Shown one piece after another: positions 7,719 to 16,701 of a DNA stretch of 64,000 bases. A program made the position numbers and the translations under genes. Below the pieces are notes generated by a model, which made no database searches, was not told the origin of the DNA, and was given only the letters and a program-made list of their open reading frames with translations. The number at the start of each line of letters is the position of its first letter. Within the stretch, counting starts at the first letter, position 1. Source of the stretch: Bradyrhizobium iriomotense (GTDB lineage Bacteria; Pseudomonadota; Alphaproteobacteria; Rhizobiales; Xanthobacteraceae). Location of the stretch: positions 930,001 to 994,000 of the forward strand of contig NZ_JAFCLP010000001.1 of the NCBI RefSeq assembly GCF_018129405.1. Direction: 5' to 3'.

Positions 7719-9032
7719 ATGCGGATCGAACCGAACTCCTTTGCATTCACGGTGCTGCTCGGCGCTCTCGCGGCCGTGCCGTATTCCGGCATCGACATCA
7801 ATCTGCCGGCACTGGCGGCCACCGGCGCCACGCTGGGCACGAGCGCCTCGGACGTCGGGTTGACGATGAGCGCCTTCATGCTCAGTCTCGCCACGGCGCC
7901 GCTGATCTACGGACCGGTCTCCGACCACCTCGGCCGCAAGCCGGTCCTGGCATTCGGCCTTGCGCTGTTCGTCGCCGCCAGCATCAGTTGCGCGCTTGCC
8001 ACCTCGCTGCCGCTTCTGCTGGTGTGCCGCTTCTTCCAGGGGATCGGCGCCGCCGCAACCGCAACGACCTTCGCCATCATTCGCGATCTGTTCGACGGCG
8101 ATGCCGCGCGCGGCAAGATCGCCAACGTCATGGTCGCGGTCAACGTCGCGACCGTGATCGCGCCGACGGCCGGGGCTGCCCTGCTGGCGGCGGCCGGCTG
8201 GCGATCGATCTATGCGACCCAGGCCGCAATCGGCCTGATGCTGCTGGTGGTGGTGATGTTTCGCTTCGCCGAGACCGCGCCCGAGACCGCGCGCTTGGCT
8301 CCTTCCGCGCGCCTCGTTCGGTCCTCCGTGACCGACAGCTATCGTCGGGTGCTGACACATCCGGTTTCGTTGCCTTTCATCCTGGTCGGCGCCGCGGGTG
8401 GCGCGACGGTGTTTGCCTACGTCACCGGCGCCTCGCTGTTCTTCGTCGGCGCCGTCGGGCTCTCGCCCGCGCAATACGGACTGATCTTCAGTGCCTGCTC
8501 GGCGTCCGTGATGGGCGGCGCCTTCCTCGACGGCCGGCTTGGCCGGCGCGGGATATCCTCGAGCCGCATGCTCACGACCGGGCTGACGCTGTCGTCGGCG
8601 GCGAGCGTCGCCCTGCTCGCGATGACATTGGCCGGCTGGATGCCCACGGCGCTCGTCGTCGTGCTGCTGATGGCGGTGGCGCTCGGCTTCGGACTGAGCG
8701 TGCCGAACGTGATGAGCGCGACGATGCAGCACCTCCCCGGCATCGCCGGCGCCGTCAGCGCGGCTGCCGGGAGCGTCCAACTGATCACAGGTGCCATATC
8801 GAGCGGGCTGGTGGCCGCGCGTTTCGACGGACGGACCGCGCTGTCGATGACGGCGGTGATGGCTGCATCGTCGCTCCTCGCCCTGGGCCTTTATCTTCTG
8901 GTCGCGCGTCCCGCCGACCGTCGCCTCCAATCGCCAGCGCCGTCGCCTTCCTGCTCTCGACGGAAGCGGCCGCCATCACCGGAAAGCAACTCGTCATCTG
9001 CGGCGGCGGCTCGCTCTAAGTGGGAGCTCTAA
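7719..9032 (+). CDS. MFS drug efflux transporter, Bcr/CflA type, with an altered C-terminus
   Basis: The 437-residue frame begins with a 12-helix MFS protein. Its loop 2-3 signature is GPVSDHLGRKPVL and motif C-like sequence follows in helix 5, as in Bcr/CflA multidrug antiporters. The membrane part ends near residue 405 (ALGLYLLVARPADRR). The last 30 or so residues are Ser/Pro/Arg-rich and unlike any transporter, because they are an SDR coding remnant read in the wrong frame (see 8927-9019). It overlaps the convergent MFS gene by 17 bases. Function is probably retained, since only a cytoplasmic tail is affected. Confidence 0.88.
   Translation: MRIEPNSFAFTVLLGALAAVPYSGIDINLPALAATGATLGTSASDVGLTMSAFMLSLATAPLIYGPVSDHLGRKPVLAFGLALFVAASISCALATSLPLLLVCRFFQGIGAAATATTFAIIRDLFDGDAARGKIANVMVAVNVATVIAPTAGAALLAAAGWRSIYATQAAIGLMLLVVVMFRFAETAPETARLAPSARLVRSSVTDSYRRVLTHPVSLPFILVGAAGGATVFAYVTGASLFFVGAVGLSPAQYGLIFSACSASVMGGAFLDGRLGRRGISSSRMLTTGLTLSSAASVALLAMTLAGWMPTALVVVLLMAVALGFGLSVPNVMSATMQHLPGIAGAVSAAAGSVQLITGAISSGLVAARFDGRTALSMTAVMAASSLLALGLYLLVARPADRRLQSPAPSPSCSRRKRPPSPESNSSSAAAARSKWEL
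8927..9019 (+). pseudogene. 3' remnant of a short-chain dehydrogenase gene
   Basis: In the frame shifted relative to the MFS gene, the DNA encodes PIASAVAFLLSTEAAAITGK followed by QLVICGGGSL and a TAA stop. This is the classical C-terminal segment of an SDR enzyme (a helix with AVAFL, then ITGQ and a DGG-like end). No upstream SDR sequence exists in that frame, because the preceding DNA codes for MFS membrane helices. A deletion probably joined the 3' end of an SDR gene to the end of the MFS gene. Confidence 0.7.
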
Positions 9033-10200
9033 CGCTCCCAGGCGACCGATAGCGGCCGGCAACGATACGGCGGAAGAGCCACAGCACGACGGGACAAGCC
9101 AGAAGCGCTGCGGCGCCGAAGTCGAGCGCGGCGCTCGCGGAGCCAAACGAGGTGGAGAGCTTACCTCCGATCGCCGGTCCGGCCAGCATGCCGGCGTAGA
9201 AGACCGTGTAGAATAGTCCCATTCCGATCGGCCGCATCTTCTGGTCGAGCACACGCGCCGGCAGGCTCATGATTGGCCCGGCAGGCAGGCCGCAGAGGAT
9301 TCCAAGAGCCACGATGATGGCAAGCACCATGCCGCTTCGCGACAGAAGAAGTGTCAGGACGGCGAAGGCGATGCAGCCTGTCACGAGGATAGCCTCGCCG
9401 CGCCTGGTCCGATCCGCGAGGAAGCCGCCGAACGGAACCGACAGCGCGGCGAGCCAGAGCACGATACTGATGGTCGATCCGGCTGCGGCACCGGACCAGC
9501 CCTGCTCGACGAGCATCGACGGGCCGAAACTGAAGATCATCGCGAAGCCGATGTTGTAGAGGCACCAGATCAAGCCGGCGGCAATCACGGCGCAGATCGT
9601 CTCGGCGGTCAGGCTGCCGCGCGCGCCTTCCACCGCGACGGCCGCATCAGGCGTGCGATAAATCAAGGCGATGACGCCGAGCCCGATCAGGATCAGCCCT
9701 GCGACGGCAAGATTGACGGCATGGAGCCCGAGCACGGCTCCGATTGCCGGCAAGAGCATGAGAGAGAGAGCGATGCCGGCCGGCCAGGAGTTGATGAAAA
9801 TGGCCATCGCGGTGGCGATTTCCCGACCGGCAAACCAGTCCGCGACCATCTTGGTCATCAGGACGTTCAGGAGAACGCCGCCGATGCCGGCCGTCAGCCG
9901 GCCCGCGATCTGCACGCTCCATGACGTCGACGTGGTCATCAGCAGCTCACCGGCCAGCATCATCAGGAGACCGGCGAGGACCGTCGCCTTGTCGCCATAG
10001 CGGCGGCCGATCGCACCGCCAGGCAGGGCAAGCGCGGTGCCCGGCGCGAAATAGAGTCCAATCAGAACGCCGATATCGGCCAGGCTCGCGCCGAGACTCT
10101 GGCTGAGCTGTGGCGCGACGGCGGCAACGCTCTGAAACTGAAAGGCGATGGCGGCACGCGCGACGAACAGAACAGCGAGAATGGTCCAGCGGCTTCGCAT
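9016..10200 (-). CDS. MFS transporter
   Basis: This 394-residue protein has twelve predicted hydrophobic segments and an MFS loop signature after helix 2 (GGAIGRRYGDKATVL). The overall pattern is like CynX/NarK-type permeases. The start has GGAG upstream. The 3' end overlaps the convergent Bcr-type gene by 17 bases. The substrate cannot be inferred. It lies next to the berberine-bridge-type oxidoreductase on the same strand, 23 bases downstream of it, so the two may be cotranscribed. Confidence 0.87.
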   Translation of the reverse strand: MRSRWTILAVLFVARAAIAFQFQSVAAVAPQLSQSLGASLADIGVLIGLYFAPGTALALPGGAIGRRYGDKATVLAGLLMMLAGELLMTTSTSWSVQIAGRLTAGIGGVLLNVLMTKMVADWFAGREIATAMAIFINSWPAGIALSLMLLPAIGAVLGLHAVNLAVAGLILIGLGVIALIYRTPDAAVAVEGARGSLTAETICAVIAAGLIWCLYNIGFAMIFSFGPSMLVEQGWSGAAAGSTISIVLWLAALSVPFGGFLADRTRRGEAILVTGCIAFAVLTLLLSRSGMVLAIIVALGILCGLPAGPIMSLPARVLDQKMRPIGMGLFYTVFYAGMLAGPAIGGKLSTSFGSASAALDFGAAALLACPVVLWLFRRIVAGRYRSPGSVRAPT

Positions 10201-10223
10201 TGGGGGCGCTCCGATACCATCAA

Positions 10224-11615
10224 TTATGTCGTCGGCGGGATATTCTGGTTCAGGCGGAAGAAATTGGTCGGATCATACTTGGTTTTGAGCGCGGCCAAAC
10301 GCGAATAATTCTCGCCATAGGCGTCGCGAATGCGATCCTCGCCCTCGTCGCCGAGATTGTTCGCATAGACGCCGCCGGTCGAATAGGGCCTGACGGCGCT
10401 CCACAGCTCGCGCGCCCAACGCATATTTGCGTCGTCATCGGCCGGATCGTCCCAGATCGCGACCGGGAAGCAGTCGAACGCCGCATCGCGGTTTGCATAG
10501 GGCGAGTCGGATGCCGGAACCCGCGCGATTGCGCCGCCGACGTGCTGGAAAACCAATAGCGAAGAGGTGTTGGGCGCTCTTGCATAGGCGTCGAGCAGCG
10601 CGTCGATTGCGCCCGCACTGATCTCGCGCAGGAACTGCGCCTTCCAATAATAGCGACGTCCCCGCGGAAACAGGGCATCGCCGCCCGACTGAATCTCGAG
10701 ATAGGGGACGGTTGCGAGGCGCGTCTCGACGGGAGAGCCGAACTCGACAATCGGTGAAAGGGCCTGCTCGCCGTCAAGATGCGAGCCGACATAGCAACCG
10801 GTGATGCTGAAGAAACGCTCGCCCGACGGCAGCGTGACGAGGGCAGCATCGACGTTGACATCGTCGGCAGCGCTCCGGGCGAATTGATCGTAGAACCGCA
10901 TGGCCTCGCGCGCCTGATCGTAACGATGAAGCGCCGACGCGACGAGCAATGACGTGCCGATGGAATGGAGCCGGTATTCGAACGCAGTCACGATGCCAAA
11001 GTTGCCGCCGCCGCCTCGGAGGCCCCAGAACAGGTCGGGATGTTCGGTCGCGCTGGCCCTCAGGATCTTGCCCTCGGCTGTCACCACTTCGGCGGCAATC
11101 AGGTTGTCGCAGGTCAGCCCGTACTTTCGCCCGAGCTTGCCGAAGCCGCCGCCGAGCGTGAGCCCGGCGATGCCGGTGTCGCTGTTGACCCCCATGGTGG
11201 TCGCCAGACCGTGCGCCTGCGTGGCACGATCGAACTCGCCGAGATTGAGGCCCGCCTCTGCGCGCGCGGTGCGACGGACCGGATCGACGTCGATGCGTTT
11301 CATCCGCGACAGGTCGATGACCATGCCGCCGTCGCAAACCGAGAGCCCGGCGACATTATGGCCTCCGCTGCGAACAGCCACCGGGACCATGCGGGATCTC
11401 GCGAACGTCACGGCCTCGACCACATCCTGCACATCCGCGCAGTAGGCGATCATGGCCGGCTTCTTGTCGATGGCGCCATTCCAGACCTTGCGCGCCTCGT
11501 CGTAGCCGGCGTTCCCCTTGAGGACCAACTTGCCCTTGAGCCGCAGCTGTAGGGCGGACCAGGGTTCGGCCTGCGATTGGCCCATCAAGTCGTCGTTCGG
11601 CTGCCGCTGCTCCAT
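10224..11615 (-). CDS. FAD-linked oxidoreductase, berberine bridge enzyme type
   Basis: This 463-residue protein has a PCMH-type FAD-binding domain. It shows both positions for bicovalent flavin attachment: His86 in VRSGGHNVAG and Cys169 in YGLTCDNL. A GLTLGGGFG motif lies between them, and the C-terminal BBE motif is present (YANNLGDEGED and NYSRLAALKTKYDPTNFF). Such enzymes oxidise alcohols, sugars or amines with oxygen. The start is ATG 11615 with GAGGAG upstream. The open frame runs further up to 12281, but that part is antisense to the regulator gene and is not used. It is divergent from that regulator and followed closely by an MFS gene. Confidence 0.9.
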   Translation of the reverse strand: MEQRQPNDDLMGQSQAEPWSALQLRLKGKLVLKGNAGYDEARKVWNGAIDKKPAMIAYCADVQDVVEAVTFARSRMVPVAVRSGGHNVAGLSVCDGGMVIDLSRMKRIDVDPVRRTARAEAGLNLGEFDRATQAHGLATTMGVNSDTGIAGLTLGGGFGKLGRKYGLTCDNLIAAEVVTAEGKILRASATEHPDLFWGLRGGGGNFGIVTAFEYRLHSIGTSLLVASALHRYDQAREAMRFYDQFARSAADDVNVDAALVTLPSGERFFSITGCYVGSHLDGEQALSPIVEFGSPVETRLATVPYLEIQSGGDALFPRGRRYYWKAQFLREISAGAIDALLDAYARAPNTSSLLVFQHVGGAIARVPASDSPYANRDAAFDCFPVAIWDDPADDDANMRWARELWSAVRPYSTGGVYANNLGDEGEDRIRDAYGENYSRLAALKTKYDPTNFFRLNQNIPPTT

Positions 11616-11729
11616 CTGATTTGCTCCTCGCCGCCACTGCCCATGCCATGATCTCACGGAGCGCCAGATCGTTTCCTGAATCGAAGCGGAAAAAGTTGCA
11701 AATTTCGCCAAAAATGGTGTCTCTAGGCC
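11616..11729. promoter_or_regulatory. divergent promoter region
   Basis: This 114-base gap separates the start of the flavin oxidoreductase from the start of the winged-helix regulator. It contains an A/T-rich stretch around 11690-11718. The arrangement fits a regulator controlling its divergent neighbour. No clear operator repeat is seen. Confidence 0.35.
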
Positions 11730-13313
11730 ATGGCGACGATCTACGAGTTTGGTCCCTTTCGTCTCGAGACAGACGCCGGCACGCTGTTTCGCGAAACCGA
11801 GCCGGTTGCGCTCGGCGGGCGAGCGGTCGCACTGCTTCGGCTGCTGCTGGAGCAGGCTGGAAAACCGGTTGCCAAGGACGCGCTGATGGAGGCGGCCTGG
11901 CCGGGGCTCGCTATCGAGGAAAGCAATCTGACCGTACAGATCGCAGCGCTGCGCCGGACGTTTGCAGACGTCGAAGGCGGCAGCAGTTGGATCGAGACCC
12001 TGCCGCGCCGCGGTTACCGCTACGTCGGCCCGCCAGCCGCGGCCCTGTTCGACAGCAGCCGGCAAACGTTGCTCCCGTCTACTCCCTCCGACAGGCCATC
12101 GATCGCCGTGCTGCCGTTTTCGAACTTGAGCGGCGATCCGGCTCAGGACTACTTTTCCGACGGCGTCACGGAAGACGTCATTACGGAATTGTCGCGTTTC
12201 CGGTCGCTCTTCGTCGTGGCCCGCCATTCCAGCTTCGTCTACCGCGCCAGGACGTCCGACATCAGAGAGGTCGGCCGCCAACTCGGCGTACGATATGTGG
12301 TGGAAGGGAGCGCACGCCGGCTCGGAAAACGGGTGCGGGTCACCGTCCAGCTTCTGGATGCCGCGAGCGGCTTCACCCTTTGGACCGAGCGCTACGACCG
12401 CGAGATCGAAGATATATTCGCCATCCAGGACGAAATCGTCGGCAGAATCGTCTCAGCGCTGCCCGGCCGGGTCGAGGACGCAGGCCGCAAGATCGCAAGA
12501 GGCAAACAGACCTCGAACATCACGGCCTACGATCTCGTCTTGCTCGGGAACGAGCGATGGCGTCAGTTGACCGTGACGAGCATGGATGAGGCGAGAGGTT
12601 GCTTCACAAGGGCCGTGGAGCTCGATCCGGCCTATGCACGCGCTCACGCCAATATCGCCTGGACGATCGTCTGTGCCGCGTTTCTGGAATCACCCGCCGC
12701 GCCTTCGCTGGACGATGCGCGTCGCGCGATCGAAATCGCGCTCGACCTCGATGAAAATGATGCCTGGTCGCACGGCGTCTTCGCCCAGCTTCTTTTCCTG
12801 CAGAAGCGTGACCAGGAGGCCGAAACTCACTTCAAGCGAGCTCTGGCGCTCAACCCGAACGATGCCGACGTCGCCGCGGCGTTTGCCAACATCCTGGTCT
12901 ACTGGGGACATTGGCGGGAAGCGCTCACATGGATCAAGTCGGCCAAACAGCTCAACCCGTTTCCACCCAACATCTACCATTGGTATCACGCACTGGCGCT
13001 TTATTCGGCGCGCGACTACGAACAGGCGATCAAGGTGCTCAGGGAGGCGCGATCGAGCGATCGCTGGTCCCACGCGCTCCTTGCAGCGTGCTACGCGCAA
13101 ACCGATCGGCTGAGTGAGGCGGATATCGAGGTGCGCGCATTCATTCGAGAGCGAGGCCTGGAATTGAGTGAGCGTGGTGAAGCGCTGCCGGTCAACACGC
13201 TCGAACTCGCCCGGATGCGCGCCGCCAGGTATAGAGATCCGAGCGACCGCGACCATTTCCTCGACGGGTTGCGCAAGGCCGGCCTGAGTGACGGGCGCGC
13301 CGATTTCGCCTAG
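11730..13313 (+). CDS. winged-helix regulator with TolB-like and TPR domains
   Basis: This 527-residue protein has three parts. Residues 1-95 are an OmpR/CadC-type winged helix (EFGPFRLETDAGTLFR, then SWIETLPRRGYRYVG). Residues 125-255 are a TolB-N-like domain (SIAVLPFSNLSGDPAQDYFS, then DIREVGRQLGVRYVVEGSAR). The rest is tetratricopeptide repeats. No transmembrane segment separates the DNA-binding part from the rest, unlike CadC. Such proteins are one-component regulators whose ligand is usually unknown. It is divergent from the flavin oxidoreductase, its most likely target. Confidence 0.87.
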   Translation: MATIYEFGPFRLETDAGTLFRETEPVALGGRAVALLRLLLEQAGKPVAKDALMEAAWPGLAIEESNLTVQIAALRRTFADVEGGSSWIETLPRRGYRYVGPPAAALFDSSRQTLLPSTPSDRPSIAVLPFSNLSGDPAQDYFSDGVTEDVITELSRFRSLFVVARHSSFVYRARTSDIREVGRQLGVRYVVEGSARRLGKRVRVTVQLLDAASGFTLWTERYDREIEDIFAIQDEIVGRIVSALPGRVEDAGRKIARGKQTSNITAYDLVLLGNERWRQLTVTSMDEARGCFTRAVELDPAYARAHANIAWTIVCAAFLESPAAPSLDDARRAIEIALDLDENDAWSHGVFAQLLFLQKRDQEAETHFKRALALNPNDADVAAAFANILVYWGHWREALTWIKSAKQLNPFPPNIYHWYHALALYSARDYEQAIKVLREARSSDRWSHALLAACYAQTDRLSEADIEVRAFIRERGLELSERGEALPVNTLELARMRAARYRDPSDRDHFLDGLRKAGLSDGRADFA

Positions 13314-13441
13314 CGGCCGGCGCGGCGGAAAAATCGGTCTGTTGGGCACTCGGCGGAACAGGACCATCAACATCATCACATCGGCAGGCACCTGTTTGCA
13401 GGGGCACGTCGATCGAAATCCGGTCCAACCAAGCTCATCCA

Positions 13442-13456
13442 GTTCGAATTTCGAAC
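13442..13456. promoter_or_regulatory. inverted repeat, candidate enhancer site of the sigma-54 promoter
   Basis: GTTCGAA-T-TTCGAAC is a perfect 7-1-7 inverted repeat. Its centre is about 75 bases before the -24 element at 13524, or about 100 bases before the expected transcription start. This is the usual distance for a bacterial enhancer-binding protein. The activator encoded at 16702-18666 is the natural candidate to bind it. This is inferred from position and symmetry. Confidence 0.5.
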
Positions 13457-13522
13457 GGATGCGGCATAGATATCGCGACTACCAACTCAATCACTGCAAG
13501 CGCTTAAGCCAGAAACCTGATC

Positions 13523-13537
13523 TGGCACGCAATCTGC
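13523..13537 (+). promoter_or_regulatory. sigma-54 (-24/-12) promoter
   Basis: TGGCACGCAATCTGC matches the consensus TGGCACG-N4-TTGC at all but one position, with GG and GC at the correct spacing. It lies 70 bases before the monooxygenase start and on the right strand. A sigma-54 activator gene ends the same gene cluster, which supports the call. Confidence 0.8.
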
Positions 13538-13606
13538 GTTCCCCAGCTTCCATCTCTCGCGCCTCGCGGTGGGGAGGAGAACAGGTTCTGACATGGGAGG
13601 GAATGC

Positions 13607-15241
13607 ATGAGTGAGTACAAGACCAACGGCGCGCGTAAGCATGAAAGCCTGGACGCAGTGGTGATCGGTACCGGGGTTGCCGGCCTTTACCAGCTCTACA
13701 AGCTGCGCGACGAACTGGGCCTCAAGGTCAAGGCCGTCGATACGGCCACTGGCGTCGGCGGCACCTGGTACTGGAATCGCTATCCGGGGGCGCGCTTCGA
13801 CTCCGAGGCCTATATCTATCAGTACCTGTTCTCGGAGGAGCTCTACAAGGGCTGGAGCTGGAGCGAGCGCTTCCCCGGCCAGCCGGAGATCGAGAAGTGG
13901 CTCAACTACGTCGCCGACAAGCTCGACCTGCGCAAGGACATCCGCTTCTCAACGACGGTTGCCAGCGCCGTCTTCAACGAGGCGACCCAGCGCTGGACCA
14001 TCACGACCGACACGGGTGACACCATCGACACCCAGTTCCTGATCACCTGCACCGGCATGCTGTCGGCGCCGCTGACGTCGGTGTTTCCCGGACAGGAGAC
14101 GTTCAAGGGCACCCTCGTCCATACCGGCCGCTATCCGAAGGAGAAACTCGATCTCGCCGGCAAGCGCGTCGCCGTGGTCGGCAATGGCGCCACCGGCATC
14201 CAAGTGATCCAGACCATCGCCGGCGAGGTCGGCAGCCTGAAGGTGTTCGTGCGCACGCCGCAATACATCATCCCGATGAAGAACCCGAAATACGGGCCGA
14301 AGGAGGTTGAGGCCTACAAGGCGCGGTTCGAGGAATTCCGCAAGGTCCTGCCCCACTCGTTCACCGGCTTCGAATACGATTTCACCAACGGCAACTGGAA
14401 GGATCTCAGCCCCGAGCAGCGTCACGCCGTCCTGGAGAAGATCTGGGATGAAGGCTCGCTGCGGCTGTGGCTCGCCTCATTCGTCGAGATGTTCTTCGAG
14501 GAGGAGGTCAGCGAAGAGATCTCCGAGTTCGTGCGCAAGAAGATGCGCGCGCGCCTGAAGGACCCCAAGCTCTGCGAGGCGCTGATCCCGACCGACTACG
14601 GCTTCGGCACGCATCGGGTCCCGCTCGAGACCAATTACCTGGAGGCTTTCCACCAGGCGAATGTCGAGCTGGTCAGCGTCAAGAACAACCCGATCAAGCG
14701 GATCACGCCGCAGGGCATCGAGCTCACCGACGGAACGTCGTATGGGCTCGATGTGATCATCCTGGCCACCGGCTTCGACGCCGGCTCCGGTGCGCTGACC
14801 CGCATCGACATCCGTGGCCGCGACGGACGCTCGCTGAAGGAGGAGTGGAGCCGCGACATCAGGACCACGATGGGGCTGCAGGTCCACGGCTACCCGAACC
14901 TGTTCACGACAGGCGCGCCGCTGGCGCCGTCGACGGCGCTCTGCAACATGACGACGTGCCTGCAGCAGCAGGTCGAGTGGATCAGCGATTGCATCGCTTA
15001 TCTCAAGAAGAACCATCTGAAGGTCATCGAGCCGACCAAGGATACGCAGGATGCCTGGGTCGCGCATCACGACGAGGTCGCAAACACCACCCTCGTGACC
15101 AAGACGCACTCCTGGTACATGGGCTCGAACGTCGACGGCAAGCCGCGCCGTCTGCTCTCCTATATCGGCGGCGTCGGAACCTATCGCCAGAAGTGCGATG
15201 AGGTCGCCTCCTCTGCCTATCCCGGCTTTGCCAAGCAGTAA
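13607..15241 (+). CDS. flavin monooxygenase, Baeyer-Villiger type
   Basis: This 544-residue protein has two Rossmann motifs for FAD and NADPH (GTGVAGL at residues 21-27, GNGATG at 192-197). Between them is the Baeyer-Villiger fingerprint [12 protein letters not shown] (166-177), where the usual Trp of FXGXXXHXXXW is Tyr. The [20 protein letters not shown] segment is also typical of cyclohexanone and phenylacetone monooxygenases. It would insert oxygen next to a ketone carbonyl to give an ester or lactone. A sigma-54 promoter lies upstream and an esterase gene directly downstream, so ketone catabolism is likely. The native ketone is unknown. Confidence 0.92.
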   Translation: MSEYKTNGARKHESLDAVVIGTGVAGLYQLYKLRDELGLKVKAVDTATGVGGTWYWNRYPGARFDSEAYIYQYLFSEELYKGWSWSERFPGQPEIEKWLNYVADKLDLRKDIRFSTTVASAVFNEATQRWTITTDTGDTIDTQFLITCTGMLSAPLTSVFPGQETFKGTLVHTGRYPKEKLDLAGKRVAVVGNGATGIQVIQTIAGEVGSLKVFVRTPQYIIPMKNPKYGPKEVEAYKARFEEFRKVLPHSFTGFEYDFTNGNWKDLSPEQRHAVLEKIWDEGSLRLWLASFVEMFFEEEVSEEISEFVRKKMRARLKDPKLCEALIPTDYGFGTHRVPLETNYLEAFHQANVELVSVKNNPIKRITPQGIELTDGTSYGLDVIILATGFDAGSGALTRIDIRGRDGRSLKEEWSRDIRTTMGLQVHGYPNLFTTGAPLAPSTALCNMTTCLQQQVEWISDCIAYLKKNHLKVIEPTKDTQDAWVAHHDEVANTTLVTKTHSWYMGSNVDGKPRRLLSYIGGVGTYRQKCDEVASSAYPGFAKQ

Positions 15242-15320
15242 CGACACAGGGGGCCGCGCAACCATTTTTGGCTACGCGCGGCCCTGCATTCCGCATCACA
15301 CAACAAATTTGGAGGAACAC

Positions 15321-16514
15321 ATGACCAAGGACTTCAAGGCGGCGGCCGACGCCATTCTCCATGAGACCGTCACGACGGACCAGGGCGTCCCCGGCGTGGT
15401 GGCGATGGTGACCGATCGCACCGGCAACATCTACGAGGGCGCCGTCGGCAAGCGGCGCACCGACCAGTCGGCGCCGATGACGACCGACAGCAGCTTTGCC
15501 ATCTTCTCGACCACCAAGGCGATCACCGGCACGGCCGCGTTGCAACTGATCGAGGAAGGCAAGCTCGACCTCGATGCCCCAGCGAAGACCTACGCGCCCG
15601 ACATCGGCAAGCTGCGGGTGATCGACGGCTTCGATGCCAAAGGGCAGCCCCGGCTTCGCGCCCCGAAGCGCGACGTGACCACGCGCATGCTGCTGCTGCA
15701 CACCGGCGGCTTCGGCTACGACTTCTTCAACGAGAACTATCTGCGGCTGGCGACCGACCACGGACAGCCCAGCGTGATCACCTCGTCGAAGGCCGCCATA
15801 ATGACGCCGCTGCTGTTCGATCCCGGTTCGAAATGGGAATATGGAACGAACATCGATTGGGTCGGGCAGGTTGTCGAGGGCATCACCGGCAAGCGGCTCG
15901 GCGAGGTCTTCACTGATCGCATCTTCAAGCCTCTCGGCATGGCCAACACGACATTCGAGATCAACGATGCCGTGCGCAGCAAGCTTGCTGGCGTGCACGC
16001 GCGCAACGCCGACGGCTCACTGACCCCGATGGACTTCGAACTGCCTGCAAATCCCGAGGTGCATATGGGCGGCCACGGCCTCTACAGCACGGTCGGCGAC
16101 TACATGCGCTTCATCCGCATGTGGCTGAACGACGGCGCCGGCCCGCACGGCCGGGTGCTGAAGCCGGAGACCGTGACGATGGCCGAGAAGAACCAGCTCG
16201 GCGATCTCAAGGTGACGGCGCTGCCGGGCGTCATCAAATCGCTCTCGAACGATGCCGAGTTCTTCCCGGGCCTGTCGAAATCCTGGGCGTTCACCTTCAT
16301 GGTCAACGACGAGAAGGCGCCGACGGGACGCCCCGCAGGCGCGCTCGGCTGGGCGGGGCTGGCGAACCTGTTCTACTGGATCGACCGTCAGAACGGTTTT
16401 GGCGGCTATTGGGCAACCCAGATCCTCCCCTTTGCCGATGTGGCCTCGTTCACCGGCTACATGCGTTTCGAAACCGCGTTCTACGACAGCCTGAGCCAAC
16501 GCAAGGCGGCGTAA
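15321..16514 (+). CDS. serine hydrolase, beta-lactamase-fold esterase
   Basis: This 397-residue protein carries the class C/EstB-type motif S-T-T-K (Ser63 nucleophile, Lys66) and a Tyr motif in [10 protein letters not shown]. There is no signal peptide, so it acts in the cytoplasm and is more likely an esterase than a beta-lactamase. The start at 15321 has GGAGG 7 bases upstream. It lies 79 bases behind the Baeyer-Villiger monooxygenase and would hydrolyse the ester that enzyme makes, as acmB does for acmA in acetone metabolism. The parallel is inferred from gene order and family. Confidence 0.9.
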   Translation: MTKDFKAAADAILHETVTTDQGVPGVVAMVTDRTGNIYEGAVGKRRTDQSAPMTTDSSFAIFSTTKAITGTAALQLIEEGKLDLDAPAKTYAPDIGKLRVIDGFDAKGQPRLRAPKRDVTTRMLLLHTGGFGYDFFNENYLRLATDHGQPSVITSSKAAIMTPLLFDPGSKWEYGTNIDWVGQVVEGITGKRLGEVFTDRIFKPLGMANTTFEINDAVRSKLAGVHARNADGSLTPMDFELPANPEVHMGGHGLYSTVGDYMRFIRMWLNDGAGPHGRVLKPETVTMAEKNQLGDLKVTALPGVIKSLSNDAEFFPGLSKSWAFTFMVNDEKAPTGRPAGALGWAGLANLFYWIDRQNGFGGYWATQILPFADVASFTGYMRFETAFYDSLSQRKAA

Positions 16515-16701
16515 ATTTCTTTGCGGCTTGAGGCCTTTAACTCGCCTCCGATCTCACCCTTTTGCAGTGCGGTCGGAGGCGAGCCTGATAGCACCAAGGT
16601 CGGGGTACCCGGTTGCGTGTTTCCATGGATGGCTTCACAATCAGGAGATAAAGCTCGGGGTCCGGCAGATTTGGACCACTCAGCGCGTCAAAGGAGGGAA
16701 C

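Noticed and set aside
7470-8930. 486-codon minus-strand frame
   Set aside because: It is antisense to the Bcr-type MFS gene and lacks any domain.
11616-12281. N-terminal extension of 222 residues on the flavin oxidoreductase
   Set aside because: It is antisense to the winged-helix regulator, has no family match, and the good ribosome-binding site is at 11615.
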